Origin: Massilia endophytica
GTDB lineage: Bacteria; Pseudomonadota; Gammaproteobacteria; Burkholderiales; Burkholderiaceae_D
Length of the DNA stretch: 64,000 bases
Direction of reading: 5' to 3'
Assembly (NCBI RefSeq): GCF_021165955.1
Contig: NZ_CP088952.1
Location: forward strand, 4,092,001-4,156,000
In this document: piece by piece, positions 35,643-44,644 of the stretch
Position numbering within the stretch: position 1 is the first letter of the stretch
Layout: each line of letters opens with the position of its first letter
The notes under the pieces: generated by a model
What the model was told of the DNA's origin: nothing
The model's input: only the letters and a program-made list of their open reading frames with translations
The model's database searches: none
Made by a program: the position numbers and the translations under genes

Positions 35643-37684
35643 AGCGCAGCCTCTTCGCGCGCCTGTCGCGCTACTACCTCCTGTTCGCGCTGGGCTTCGC
35701 CTGCTTCCTGGTGGCGCTCGCGGTGCTGGAAAAGGAAGGCATGCCGCGGGTGTGGATCGGCTACATGTTCATGTTCGCCACCATCGTGCTGTACGCATCC
35801 ATCGGGGTGCTGAGCCGCACTTCGAACGTGGCGGAGTACTACGTGGCCGGGCGCCGTGTGCCTGCCCTCTACAACGGCATGGCGACTGCGGCGGACTGGA
35901 TTTCGGCGGCGAGCTTCATCAGCCTTGCGGGCGGCCTCTACCTGCACGGTTTCGACGGCCTGGCCTACATCATGGGCTGGACGGGCGGCTACTGCCTGGT
36001 GGCGCTGCTCATCGCTCCCTACCTGCGGCGCTTCGGGCAGTACACGATCCCGGATTTCCTGGCAGCGCGCTACGGGGGCGAGCGCCATGGCCGCACCGTG
36101 CGGCTGATGGCGGTTGCCGCCACCATCATCGTATCCTTCACCTATGTGGTGGCGCAGATCTATGCGGTAGGCCTTATCGCCTCGCGCTTCACAGGCGTGG
36201 ATTTCTCGGTCGGCATCTTCCTCGGCCTGGCCAGCATTCTGGTGTGCTCCTTCCTGGGCGGCATGCGCGCCATCACCTGGACGCAGGTGGCGCAATACAT
36301 CATCATCCTCGTCGCCTTCCTGATTCCGGCCATGTGGCTGTCGGCGAAACACAGCGACAACCCCGTGCCGCAGGTCGCCTACGGCAAGCTGCTGCCGAAG
36401 CTGGGCGAACGCGAGGCTGTGCTCCTGGCCGATCCGCGGGAAAAGGAAGTGCGCGACATCTACCGCCAGCGCGCTACCGAGTTCCAGGCGCGCCTGGATG
36501 GCTTGCCCGCTTCCTGGGAAGCCGGCCGCTCGCAGGTGCAGCACGACCTGGAGCGGGTACGCCTGCGCAATGCCTCGCTGCTGGAGATCCGCAAGGCGGA
36601 GCGCGCCCTCATCGCCTATCCCAAGAACGCGGAGGATGCGGAAACCGTGTGGGCCGAGCAGCGCGACTTCAACCTGGCGCGCGCCCGCCAGCTTTCGCCG
36701 CACGCCGTTCCCTTCCCCGGCAAGGACAGGCAGCAGTCCGATATCAAGCGCAACAACTTCCTGGCGCTGGTGTTCTGCCTGATGATCGGCACGGCGGCGC
36801 TGCCGCATATTCTCATGCGCTCCTATACAACGCCGTCCGTGCACGAAACGCGGGTCTCGGTGTTCTGGACGCTGTTCTTCATCCTGCTGATCTACCTGAC
36901 GATTCCCGCGCTGGCCGTGCTCGTGAAGTACGACATCTACAGCGCCCTGGCAGGGACGGATTTCTCGCGGCTGCCAACCTGGGTGTCCTACTGGGCGAAC
37001 GTGGACAAGGCCAATCCCCTCATCAGCATCACGGACGTGAACGGGGACGGCATTGTGCAGCTGGCGGAAATCGCCATCGACGGCGACGTTCTGGTGCTGG
37101 CCACGCCGGAAATCGCGGGCTTGCCCTATGTGATCTCCGGCCTGGTTGCCGCGGGCGGGCTGGCGGCGGCCCTCTCCACGGCGGACGGCCTGCTGCTGGC
37201 CATCTCCAACGCGCTGTCGCACGATATCTACTACAAGCTGGTGGACCCGCGCGCCTCCACCCAGAAGCGGGTGACGATCTCCAAGCTCCTGCTGCTCGGT
37301 GTGGCCTTCATCGCCGCCTATGCGGCCTCCACCAAGCCGGGCGACATTCTCTCCCTTGTCGGCGCCGCCTTCTCGCTGGCCGCATCCACCATGTTCCCGG
37401 CGCTGGTGCTCGGCGTGTTCTGGCGGCGCGCCAACAGGCAGGGCGCAGTGGCGGGCATGGTGGCAGGATTCCTCGTTTGCCTGTTCTATATGCTGCGCAC
37501 CAATCCCATTCTCGGTGGCGGCGCTGCGGGACAGTGGTTCAACATCGCCCCCATCTCTGCGGGCGTATTCGGCGTTCCGGCGGGGATGCTCGCGCTGGTC
37601 CTCGTCAGCTGGTTTACTCCGCCGCCGGAGAGCGATGCCGAGGCCTTGATCGACACCATCCGCTCCCCCGAAAACCGGGCCTGA
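35639..37684 (+). CDS. VC_2705-type sodium:solute (acetate-like) symporter, large subunit
   Basis: The 681-residue SSS-family transporter has about 13 membrane segments. Family cores include E-Y-Y-V-A-G-R-R-V-P, A-A-D-W-I-S-A-A-S-F-I and L-S-T-A-D-G-L-L-L-A-I-S-N. It starts at TTG 35639, with GGAGGAG six bases upstream and overlapping the DUF4212 stop. A soluble insert of about 110 residues (roughly 240-365) is rich in charged helices. Residues 466-477 (D-V-N-G-D-G-I-V-Q-L-A-E) form a textbook EF-hand calcium loop. The substrate is probably a short carboxylate; this is not determined. Confidence 0.9.
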   Translation: MKRSLFARLSRYYLLFALGFACFLVALAVLEKEGMPRVWIGYMFMFATIVLYASIGVLSRTSNVAEYYVAGRRVPALYNGMATAADWISAASFISLAGGLYLHGFDGLAYIMGWTGGYCLVALLIAPYLRRFGQYTIPDFLAARYGGERHGRTVRLMAVAATIIVSFTYVVAQIYAVGLIASRFTGVDFSVGIFLGLASILVCSFLGGMRAITWTQVAQYIIILVAFLIPAMWLSAKHSDNPVPQVAYGKLLPKLGEREAVLLADPREKEVRDIYRQRATEFQARLDGLPASWEAGRSQVQHDLERVRLRNASLLEIRKAERALIAYPKNAEDAETVWAEQRDFNLARARQLSPHAVPFPGKDRQQSDIKRNNFLALVFCLMIGTAALPHILMRSYTTPSVHETRVSVFWTLFFILLIYLTIPALAVLVKYDIYSALAGTDFSRLPTWVSYWANVDKANPLISITDVNGDGIVQLAEIAIDGDVLVLATPEIAGLPYVISGLVAAGGLAAALSTADGLLLAISNALSHDIYYKLVDPRASTQKRVTISKLLLLGVAFIAAYAASTKPGDILSLVGAAFSLAASTMFPALVLGVFWRRANRQGAVAGMVAGFLVCLFYMLRTNPILGGGAAGQWFNIAPISAGVFGVPAGMLALVLVSWFTPPPESDAEALIDTIRSPENRA

Positions 37685-37759
37685 CGGCGCTACAAATTTG
37701 CGACAGATCGCCGCAAGCCCTCACTTGCATAATGGATGTTTTCAGGGGAGGGCTAATCA

Positions 37760-38230
37760 ATGCCACTGCAGCTGAATATCAACCGCAAGACCGTAGGAAT
37801 CGACGCTGACCCGGACATGCCCCTTCTGTGGGTGCTGCGGGACATGCTCGGCATGACTGGAACAAAGTTCGGCTGCGGCGCTGGCCTGTGCGGCGCCTGC
37901 ACCGTGATCGTGGGCGGCGAGGCTGTGCGCTCCTGCAGCACCACCGTGGGCTCGGTGGCGGGCAAGCCGATCCGCACCATCGAAGGCCTGGCCGATGCCA
38001 GAACCAGCAAGCTGCATCCCGTGCAGCAGGCCTGGAAGGACTGCAATGTGGCGCAGTGCGGCTACTGCCAGTCCGGCCAGATCATGAGTGCCGTGGCGCT
38101 GCTGGAAAAGCATCCCAAGCCGAGTGCGGCGCAGATCGCCGAAGGCATGGAAGGAAACCTGTGCCGCTGCGGCACCTATCCGCGCATGCGGCAGGCCATC
38201 CAGATGGCGGCCGGGAAGGGCAAGGCATGA
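37760..38230 (+). CDS. [2Fe-2S] subunit of xanthine-oxidase-family oxidoreductase (IorA-like)
   Basis: The 156-residue product has a plant-type [2Fe-2S] site F-G-C-G-A-G-L-C-G-A-C near residue 38 and a second cluster in the helical domain (C-G-Y-C-Q-S-G-Q and N-L-C-R-C-G-T-Y). It is the electron-transfer subunit for the adjacent molybdenum subunit, as in isoquinoline 1-oxidoreductase and similar aldehyde oxidases. No FAD subunit is present, so electrons probably go to a cytochrome or quinone. Its stop overlaps the next start by ATGA. Confidence 0.93.
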   Translation: MPLQLNINRKTVGIDADPDMPLLWVLRDMLGMTGTKFGCGAGLCGACTVIVGGEAVRSCSTTVGSVAGKPIRTIEGLADARTSKLHPVQQAWKDCNVAQCGYCQSGQIMSAVALLEKHPKPSAAQIAEGMEGNLCRCGTYPRMRQAIQMAAGKGKA

Positions 38231-40422
38231 GCACCTCCCGCCGCGACTTTCTCAAACTGAGCGCCCTGGCGGGCGGCGGCCTGCTGATGCAGGGCTGGCT
38301 CCCCGCGCAGGCCGCGTCCGATACCGGCAGCGAAGTAGGCTACTTCGTGCGCATCCTGCCGTCCAATACGCTCGAATTCTGGCTTACCCATCACGAAATG
38401 GGCCAGGGCGTGGGCACCGGCATGGCCATGATCTTTGCCCAGGAACTGGGCGCGGACATGGCCCAGATCCGCGTGCTTCCCGTGCCGGACACCGCCGACA
38501 CCCGCTATGTACTGAGCGGCACCGGCGGCAGCAACTGCATCAAGGACAACTACCTGCACCTGCGCCGCGGCGCAGCGCTGGCGCGGGCTGCGCTGCTGTC
38601 GGCCGCCGCGAAGCGCTGGAGGTGCGCACCGGAGCAATGCAGGACGGCGCGCGGCTTCGTGACCGGTCCGCAGGCAAGGCAGCGCCTTGCGTTCGGCGCG
38701 CTCGCCGCCGACGCGGCAGCACTCGGCAGTCCGGCCAACCGCGACGAGTTCCGCAAGCTGCAGCCCACGCTCTCCGAACGGGTTTCAGGAGATGTGGTCG
38801 GCAAGCAGCAGGTGAACGTCTTCGCGGACGCCATCGTGCGCGGCAAGCAGAATTACGGCATCGATTTCTCCGTTCCGGGCATGCTCTTCGCCAGCCTGGA
38901 ACGCGCGCCCCAGCTGCGCGGCCGCGTGCTGCGCTTCGATCCCTCGGCGGCGCTGAAAGTGCCCGGCGTGCGCGCCGTGGTGAAGATCGAGGCGCACGAG
39001 GAGCCCACCAACAACCTGGCCGCTCCGGCGCTGTTCTTCTCGTCGAAGGAATCGGTCGCTGTTATCGCCACCTCCACCTGGGCAGCGATGCAGGGACGCA
39101 AGGCGCTGGTGGTGGAGTGGGAAAAACCGGCTGGCGTCCTGCACTCTAACGCGAGCTGGGAAGCGCACGCCGCCCAGGCGCTCGACCGCGAACTCGCTGT
39201 CGTGAAGGAGACCGGCAGCGCCCCGGCGGACCGCGCCAACGTGCTCGCCGCCGAATACGTGTATCCCTTCCAGGCCCACGCCTGCATGGAACCGATGAAC
39301 TGCGTCGCCCACCACAAGGGCAGCCGCGCGGAGGTCTGGGTCGGTACGCAGGGCGCCATCGGCTGGCGCAACCAACTGGCGAAGATCTTCAAGCTGCCCG
39401 AAAGCGAAGTGGTCGTCACGCCGCAGTTCTCGGGCGGCGCCTTCGGGCGGCGCTTCTACATGGACACCGCCATCGAGGCGCTGCGCGTTTCAGCGGCAGC
39501 GGGTAATGTTCCCGTCAAGGTGGTGTGGACGCGCGAGGACGACCTGCGCCACGACCATTACCATCCCTATTCGCAAAGCCGCCTGCGGGCTGCCCTCAAT
39601 CCGGACGGTTCGCTGGCGTCCTACGAGCACGACGAAGCGCGCGCCTACTTCGGCAATCCGCGCGGCGAGCATCCTTGGTTCGTGTACGACTCGCCGCATG
39701 TGCGCTATGCCTTCGCCAGCCTGCAGGGCGCCAGCCCGCTGCAGGGCGGCGCCTGGCGCTCCGTGGTGGCGAATCACTGGGCCTTCGGCCAGGAATGCTT
39801 CATCGACGAACTGGCCCAGGCTGCGCGCAAGGACCCGGTGCAGTTCCGCCTTGACCTCATGCGCAGCGGCGAAGACAAGCCCTCGGGCGACCGCTACAAG
39901 GTCAGCCAGGCCCGCATGCGCAAGGTCGTCGAGAAGGCTGCCGAGCTTTCAGGCTGGGGCAAGTTGCTGCCGTCAGAACCGGGCGTCCAGCGCGGACGCG
40001 GCTTCGCGGCCTATCCCTACATGCACGGCAACAGCTACTGCGCCATGGTGGCGGACGTGGAAGTGCGCGGCGGGCAGCTGAGCATCACGCGTGTGGTGGC
40101 GGTGGTGGACTGCGGCCTTGTCATCAACCCGGACGGCGCAAGGCAGCAGGTGGAAGGCGGCATCATGTGGGGTCTGTCGGCCGCCCTGCACGGCGGCGTG
40201 CGGCTGGCCGATGGCGCCGTCACCAACACAAACTTCCACGATACGCCCTTCTGCCGCAACGGCGAAACGCCGCACAGGATCGAGGTCCACTTCGTGGAGG
40301 AGCCGGGCGCCGCGCCAACGGGGCTGGGCGAGATTGCCCCGCCCTTGATCGCGCCGGCGCTGTGCAACGCCTTGTTCGCAGCCACCGGCAAGCGCATCCG
40401 CCGCCTGCCGCTAGAGCTGTAG
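38227..40422 (+). CDS. molybdopterin-binding subunit, Tat-exported (IorB-like)
   Basis: The 731-residue product starts M-S-T-S-R-R-D-F-L-K, a twin-arginine signal followed by a hydrophobic stretch, so the complex is exported folded. The cofactor region has H-H-E-M-G-Q-G-V-G-T-G, F-S-G-G-A-F-G-R-R and the C-terminal G-L-G-E-I-A-P-P-L with catalytic Glu. The family oxidises N-heterocycles or aldehydes by hydroxylation. The small subunit would travel with it. No MCD-type cytosine-transferase or XdhC chaperone gene is visible nearby. Confidence 0.92.
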   Translation: MSTSRRDFLKLSALAGGGLLMQGWLPAQAASDTGSEVGYFVRILPSNTLEFWLTHHEMGQGVGTGMAMIFAQELGADMAQIRVLPVPDTADTRYVLSGTGGSNCIKDNYLHLRRGAALARAALLSAAAKRWRCAPEQCRTARGFVTGPQARQRLAFGALAADAAALGSPANRDEFRKLQPTLSERVSGDVVGKQQVNVFADAIVRGKQNYGIDFSVPGMLFASLERAPQLRGRVLRFDPSAALKVPGVRAVVKIEAHEEPTNNLAAPALFFSSKESVAVIATSTWAAMQGRKALVVEWEKPAGVLHSNASWEAHAAQALDRELAVVKETGSAPADRANVLAAEYVYPFQAHACMEPMNCVAHHKGSRAEVWVGTQGAIGWRNQLAKIFKLPESEVVVTPQFSGGAFGRRFYMDTAIEALRVSAAAGNVPVKVVWTREDDLRHDHYHPYSQSRLRAALNPDGSLASYEHDEARAYFGNPRGEHPWFVYDSPHVRYAFASLQGASPLQGGAWRSVVANHWAFGQECFIDELAQAARKDPVQFRLDLMRSGEDKPSGDRYKVSQARMRKVVEKAAELSGWGKLLPSEPGVQRGRGFAAYPYMHGNSYCAMVADVEVRGGQLSITRVVAVVDCGLVINPDGARQQVEGGIMWGLSAALHGGVRLADGAVTNTNFHDTPFCRNGETPHRIEVHFVEEPGAAPTGLGEIAPPLIAPALCNALFAATGKRIRRLPLEL

Positions 40423-40500
40423 CTCCAATGTGAGAATTGGCGACATTTCCAAGGGAACCGTATGGTATGTTGGCGGGCCTATAAACTACAACAGCATGCC

Positions 40501-42510
40501 ATGCGTCCCTGCCGTTTCTTACTCCACTTGTGCTTTGCAGCCGGTATCCTGCTGGCCCTCCCTTCGGTTCAGGCGCAGGCCGATGCCAAGCCTCCGGTAG
40601 AGGCATTCTTCGATAACCCGTCCTTCAGCGCGGCGTCGCTGTCCCCGAGCGGCAAATATGTCGCAGCACGCGTGGGAGGAAAGGGGACACGCGAACGGCT
40701 TGCGGTCTACGAGATCGCCACCGGCAAAGCTCAAGCGGTTGCGCAGTTCGATGACGCGGACGTCAACCGCTTCCAATGGGTGAGCGACGACCGTCTGCTG
40801 TTCGATTCCGCCGACCGTGACCTCGGTCAAGGCCAAATCCGTTCTGCCCCCGGCCTTTTTGCGGTCAACCGCGACGGCAGCAAGTTCAAGCGCCTGGCCG
40901 AACGGCGCGGCAGCTTCGTGCGCAATGGCGGCGGTGAAGTACTGCTGCCCTGGCACACTTACATGATGCCGCAAACCGGCAAGCAGGACTCCGAGTTCGC
41001 CTATGTGGCGAGCCGGGAGTATGCAGGCATCAACGAAATTGCGCATGTCAGCCTGCTGCGCCTGAATACCCTGACCGGCCGCGTGTCCGGTTACGCCGGG
41101 CCGCACAACGTCAAGCAGTGGCTCATGGACTACAACGGGGAGCCGCGCCTGGCCATGGTGAGCGTGGACGGCAAGGCATCGATCCACTACCGCGACCCCA
41201 AGCGCAATAATGAATGGCGCCAGCTGGCGGAGTTCAAGCGCTACCTCGGCGGCGAAGGCGCCTTCACGCCCATGGCTTTCGGGCCGGACGGCACGCTTTA
41301 CGTGCGAAGCAATGCAGGCCGGGACAAGTATGCCGTTTTCAGCTACGACCTCGACGCCGGGAAGCTGAGCGACAAGCCCGTGGTGCTCCAGGAAGACTAC
41401 GATTTCTCGGGCCGCCTGCTGTTCTCCGAGCGTGGGCTGCAGGGCGTGCGTTTCGTCAGCGACGCGGAGGGCACGCAGTGGCTGGACAAGGATATGCAGG
41501 CGTTGCAGGATTCCATCGACGCCATGCTTCCCTCCACCGTCAATATCGTCACGCCCCCAACGCACCCCACCACCCGCAACCTGATGGTCAAGGCATATTC
41601 GGATACCCAGGCGGCGATCTACTTCATTTACAACGGCGAGACCGGCAAGCTTGTGCGCCTTGGTGAAACCCGTCCCCAGATCAAGCCATCCATGGTGGGC
41701 CAGCGCGAACTTGTGCGCTACCAGGCGCGCGACGGCCTCACCATCCCCGCATGGCTCACCGTGCCCCGCGGCGGGAAGAAGAACCTGCCCATGGTCGTTC
41801 TGGTACACGGCGGCCCGTGGGTGCGCGGCGATACCTGGGAGTTCAACGACGAGGCGCAGTTCCTGGCCTCGCGCGGCTATGTGGTCCTGCAACCGGAATT
41901 CCGGGGCAGCCTGGGATACGGCAAGAAGCTCTTCCACGCGGGATGGAAGCAATGGGGCTTGAAAATGCAGGACGATGTGGCGGACGGCACGCGCTGGGCC
42001 ATCGCGCAGGGCTATGCGGACCCGAAGCGGATCTGCATCGCGGGGGCCAGCTACGGCGGTTATGCGACGCTCATGGGCCTCGTGAACGATCCGGACCTGT
42101 ACCGCTGCGGCGTCAATTGGGCCGGAGTGACCGACATTGAGCTGATGTACAAAGGTTCCTGGTTCACGCCGTCGGACCTCACGGACTCCTGGAAGGACTA
42201 CGGAATGCCCAGCATGATCGGCGACCGCGAGAAGGACGCCGAACAGCTGAAGCGCACATCGCCCCTGCAGCAGGCCGCGCGCATCCAGCAGCCACTGCTG
42301 CTGGCCTACGGCGGCGCGGACCTGCGGGTGCCCATCTACCACGGCAAGCGCTTCTACGACGCGGTGAAGGCGACGAACCAGAACGTGGAATGGATCGAAT
42401 ATCCGGAGGAAGGCCACGGCTGGGCCGTGCCGAAGAACCGCTTCGACTTCTGGAAGCGCGTCGAAAAGTTCCTTGACCAGAATATCGGCGCTGGCGCGAA
42501 AACAGAGTGA
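40501..42510 (+). CDS. S9-family serine peptidase, copy 1
   Basis: The 669-residue product has a signal peptide (to about residue 25, V-Q-A-Q-A). An N-terminal beta-propeller-like region is followed by a prolyl-oligopeptidase-type alpha/beta hydrolase: oxyanion V-L-V-H-G-G-P-W, nucleophile Ser517 in G-A-S-Y-G-G-Y, Asp in Y-G-G-A-D-L-R-V-P and His in E-E-G-H-G-W. It probably acts in the periplasm on oligopeptides. The ATG at 40501 starts the signal peptide; an earlier in-frame start does not. The next gene is a close paralogue. Confidence 0.9.
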   Translation: MRPCRFLLHLCFAAGILLALPSVQAQADAKPPVEAFFDNPSFSAASLSPSGKYVAARVGGKGTRERLAVYEIATGKAQAVAQFDDADVNRFQWVSDDRLLFDSADRDLGQGQIRSAPGLFAVNRDGSKFKRLAERRGSFVRNGGGEVLLPWHTYMMPQTGKQDSEFAYVASREYAGINEIAHVSLLRLNTLTGRVSGYAGPHNVKQWLMDYNGEPRLAMVSVDGKASIHYRDPKRNNEWRQLAEFKRYLGGEGAFTPMAFGPDGTLYVRSNAGRDKYAVFSYDLDAGKLSDKPVVLQEDYDFSGRLLFSERGLQGVRFVSDAEGTQWLDKDMQALQDSIDAMLPSTVNIVTPPTHPTTRNLMVKAYSDTQAAIYFIYNGETGKLVRLGETRPQIKPSMVGQRELVRYQARDGLTIPAWLTVPRGGKKNLPMVVLVHGGPWVRGDTWEFNDEAQFLASRGYVVLQPEFRGSLGYGKKLFHAGWKQWGLKMQDDVADGTRWAIAQGYADPKRICIAGASYGGYATLMGLVNDPDLYRCGVNWAGVTDIELMYKGSWFTPSDLTDSWKDYGMPSMIGDREKDAEQLKRTSPLQQAARIQQPLLLAYGGADLRVPIYHGKRFYDAVKATNQNVEWIEYPEEGHGWAVPKNRFDFWKRVEKFLDQNIGAGAKTE

Positions 42511-42588
42511 GCCAAGCGTGAGAATGTGAGGATTTTTTGCCGGTGGGCCTGTGCTATCGTCGCTGCATTAAAACGACAACACAAGTCC

Positions 42589-44604
42589 ATGCGCTTTATC
42601 TCCTCCCTGATCAGCATTCTCCTCGTTGCGGGCGCTGCCGGCGCCCAGCAGGTTTCCAGTCCGGCGGCACTGGCGCCGCCGCCAGTGGAAGCGTTCTTCG
42701 ACAATCCTCAATTCAGTGCCGCCGCGATCTCGCCCAGCGGGAAGTACGTGGCGGCCCGCGTATCCGGCAACGGCGCACGCCAGCGGCTCGCCGTCTTCGA
42801 GGTTGCGACGGGCAAGGTCAACGTGGTCGCACAATTCCGCGACGCCGACGTCCGCAACTTCCAATGGGTGAACGACGAACGGCTGATCTACGATTCCGAA
42901 GACCTTCAGAAAGCGGACGGCAAGGCATTCTTTGCGCCGGGTCTGTTCGCCGTGAACCGCGACGGTACGGAACCCCGTCCCCTGGCTCACCGGAACTACC
43001 GTTTCGTCGAGGAGACCGGTATCGACAGGCAGCTGCCCTGGAATACCTTCATGATTCCGCACACTGCCCGCCGCGATTCGAGCTTCGTCTACGTCCAGAG
43101 CGTGGAGTTCGAGGGCGACCATGATTTCACCATCCGCCACAAACGCCTCATCCGGCTCGATACCCGTACCGGACGCGCCATCAATTTCATCGGACCGCGC
43201 ACCGTCAAGCGCTGGCTGCTGGACTACGCAGGCGAACCCCGGCTGGCGCTCGCTTCGGACGAAGGCACATCCACCGTGCTCTATCGCGACCCGAAGCGTG
43301 GCAACGAATGGCGCCCGCTGGCCGAGTTCCACCGCTACCTGGACAGCGACGATTCGTTCGAGCCCCTCGGTTTTGGCCCGGACGGCACACTCTATGTGAA
43401 CAGCAGCCGTGGCCGCGACAAGTCCGCGGTGTACACCTACGACATCGAAACGGGCAAACTGGGCGATCAGCCTGTAGTGCAGCTGGAAGACTACGACTTC
43501 GCCGGCAGGCTGGCCTTCTCGCCGGCCGGTCTGCAGGGCTTTACGGTGGTCGCCGACGGTTTGAGCACGCAATGGCTCGACGCGAAAATGCAGGCGCTGC
43601 AGAACACCATCGACAAGCTGCTGCCAGCCACCATCAACGTCGTGATGCCTCCCTCCGATCCCACCGTCAACAACGTGGTGGTCGCGGCATACTCTGACGT
43701 GCAGCCCCTCGTCTACCTGGTCTACAACGCCGATACCGGCAAGCTGATTCGGCTCGGGGATGCGCTGCCGCAGATCGATTCGACGAAGATGTCCCGGCGC
43801 GCGCTCGTCAACTACAAGGCACGCGACGGCCTCAGTATTCCCGCCTGGATCACCCTGCCGCACGGCGGCCGCAAGAACCTGCCGATGGTGGTGCTGGTGC
43901 ACGGCGGCCCCTGGGTACGCGGTGATACGTGGGCCTTCAACGAGGAGGCCCAGTTCCTCGCCTCGCGCGGCTACGTGGTGCTGCAGCCGGAGTTCCGGGG
44001 CAGCACGGGCTATGGCAAGGCGCTGTACCAGGCAGGCATCAAGCAGTGGGGCCTGAAAATGCAGGACGACATCGCGGACGGAGCGCGCTGGGCGATTGCA
44101 CAGGGCTATGCGGATCCGAAGCGCATCTGCATCGCGGGCTCCAGCTATGGCGGCTATTCCACCCTGATGGGTCTTATCAATGACGCCGACCTTTTCCGCT
44201 GCGGCGTCAACTGGGCCGGCGTGACGGACATCGAACTGATGTACAAGGGCAGCTGGACCCTGCCCTCGGACATGAGCGATGCCTGGAAAAAGTACGGCAT
44301 GCCGCAACTTGTCGGCGATCCCGGGAAGGACGCAGAGCAGTTGAAGCGCACTTCGCCACTGCTGCTGGCGGCAAAGATCAAACAACCGCTGCTGCTGGCC
44401 TATGGCAGCTCCGACCTGCGCGTGCCGCTCTATCACGGCAAACGCTTCTACGATGCGGTGAAGCCCACCAACCAGAAGGTCGAGTGGATCGAGTACGAGC
44501 ATGAGGGGCACGGCTGGGCGCTGCCGGAGAACCGCTTCGACTTCTGGAAGCGCGTGGAGAAGTTCCTCGACCAGAATATCGGCGCGAGCGCAAAAACGGA
44601 GTAA
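42589..44604 (+). CDS. S9-family serine peptidase, copy 2
   Basis: The 671-residue paralogue of the preceding gene aligns along its whole length. It shares P-V-E-A-F-F-D-N-P at the mature N-terminus and identical long blocks around the active site. Nucleophile Ser519 lies in G-S-S-Y-G-G-Y, with Asp in S-S-D-L-R-V-P and His in H-E-G-H-G-W. It has its own signal peptide (A-G-A-A-G-A-Q-Q). The gap of 78 bases between copies suggests either one transcript or a second promoter. The copies differ mostly in the propeller region, so substrate choice may have diverged. Confidence 0.9.
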   Translation: MRFISSLISILLVAGAAGAQQVSSPAALAPPPVEAFFDNPQFSAAAISPSGKYVAARVSGNGARQRLAVFEVATGKVNVVAQFRDADVRNFQWVNDERLIYDSEDLQKADGKAFFAPGLFAVNRDGTEPRPLAHRNYRFVEETGIDRQLPWNTFMIPHTARRDSSFVYVQSVEFEGDHDFTIRHKRLIRLDTRTGRAINFIGPRTVKRWLLDYAGEPRLALASDEGTSTVLYRDPKRGNEWRPLAEFHRYLDSDDSFEPLGFGPDGTLYVNSSRGRDKSAVYTYDIETGKLGDQPVVQLEDYDFAGRLAFSPAGLQGFTVVADGLSTQWLDAKMQALQNTIDKLLPATINVVMPPSDPTVNNVVVAAYSDVQPLVYLVYNADTGKLIRLGDALPQIDSTKMSRRALVNYKARDGLSIPAWITLPHGGRKNLPMVVLVHGGPWVRGDTWAFNEEAQFLASRGYVVLQPEFRGSTGYGKALYQAGIKQWGLKMQDDIADGARWAIAQGYADPKRICIAGSSYGGYSTLMGLINDADLFRCGVNWAGVTDIELMYKGSWTLPSDMSDAWKKYGMPQLVGDPGKDAEQLKRTSPLLLAAKIKQPLLLAYGSSDLRVPLYHGKRFYDAVKPTNQKVEWIEYEHEGHGWALPENRFDFWKRVEKFLDQNIGASAKTE

Positions 44605-44644
44605 GCTGGCGGCTCCGATTCCTTATTGATGGAGGAGACTGGCT

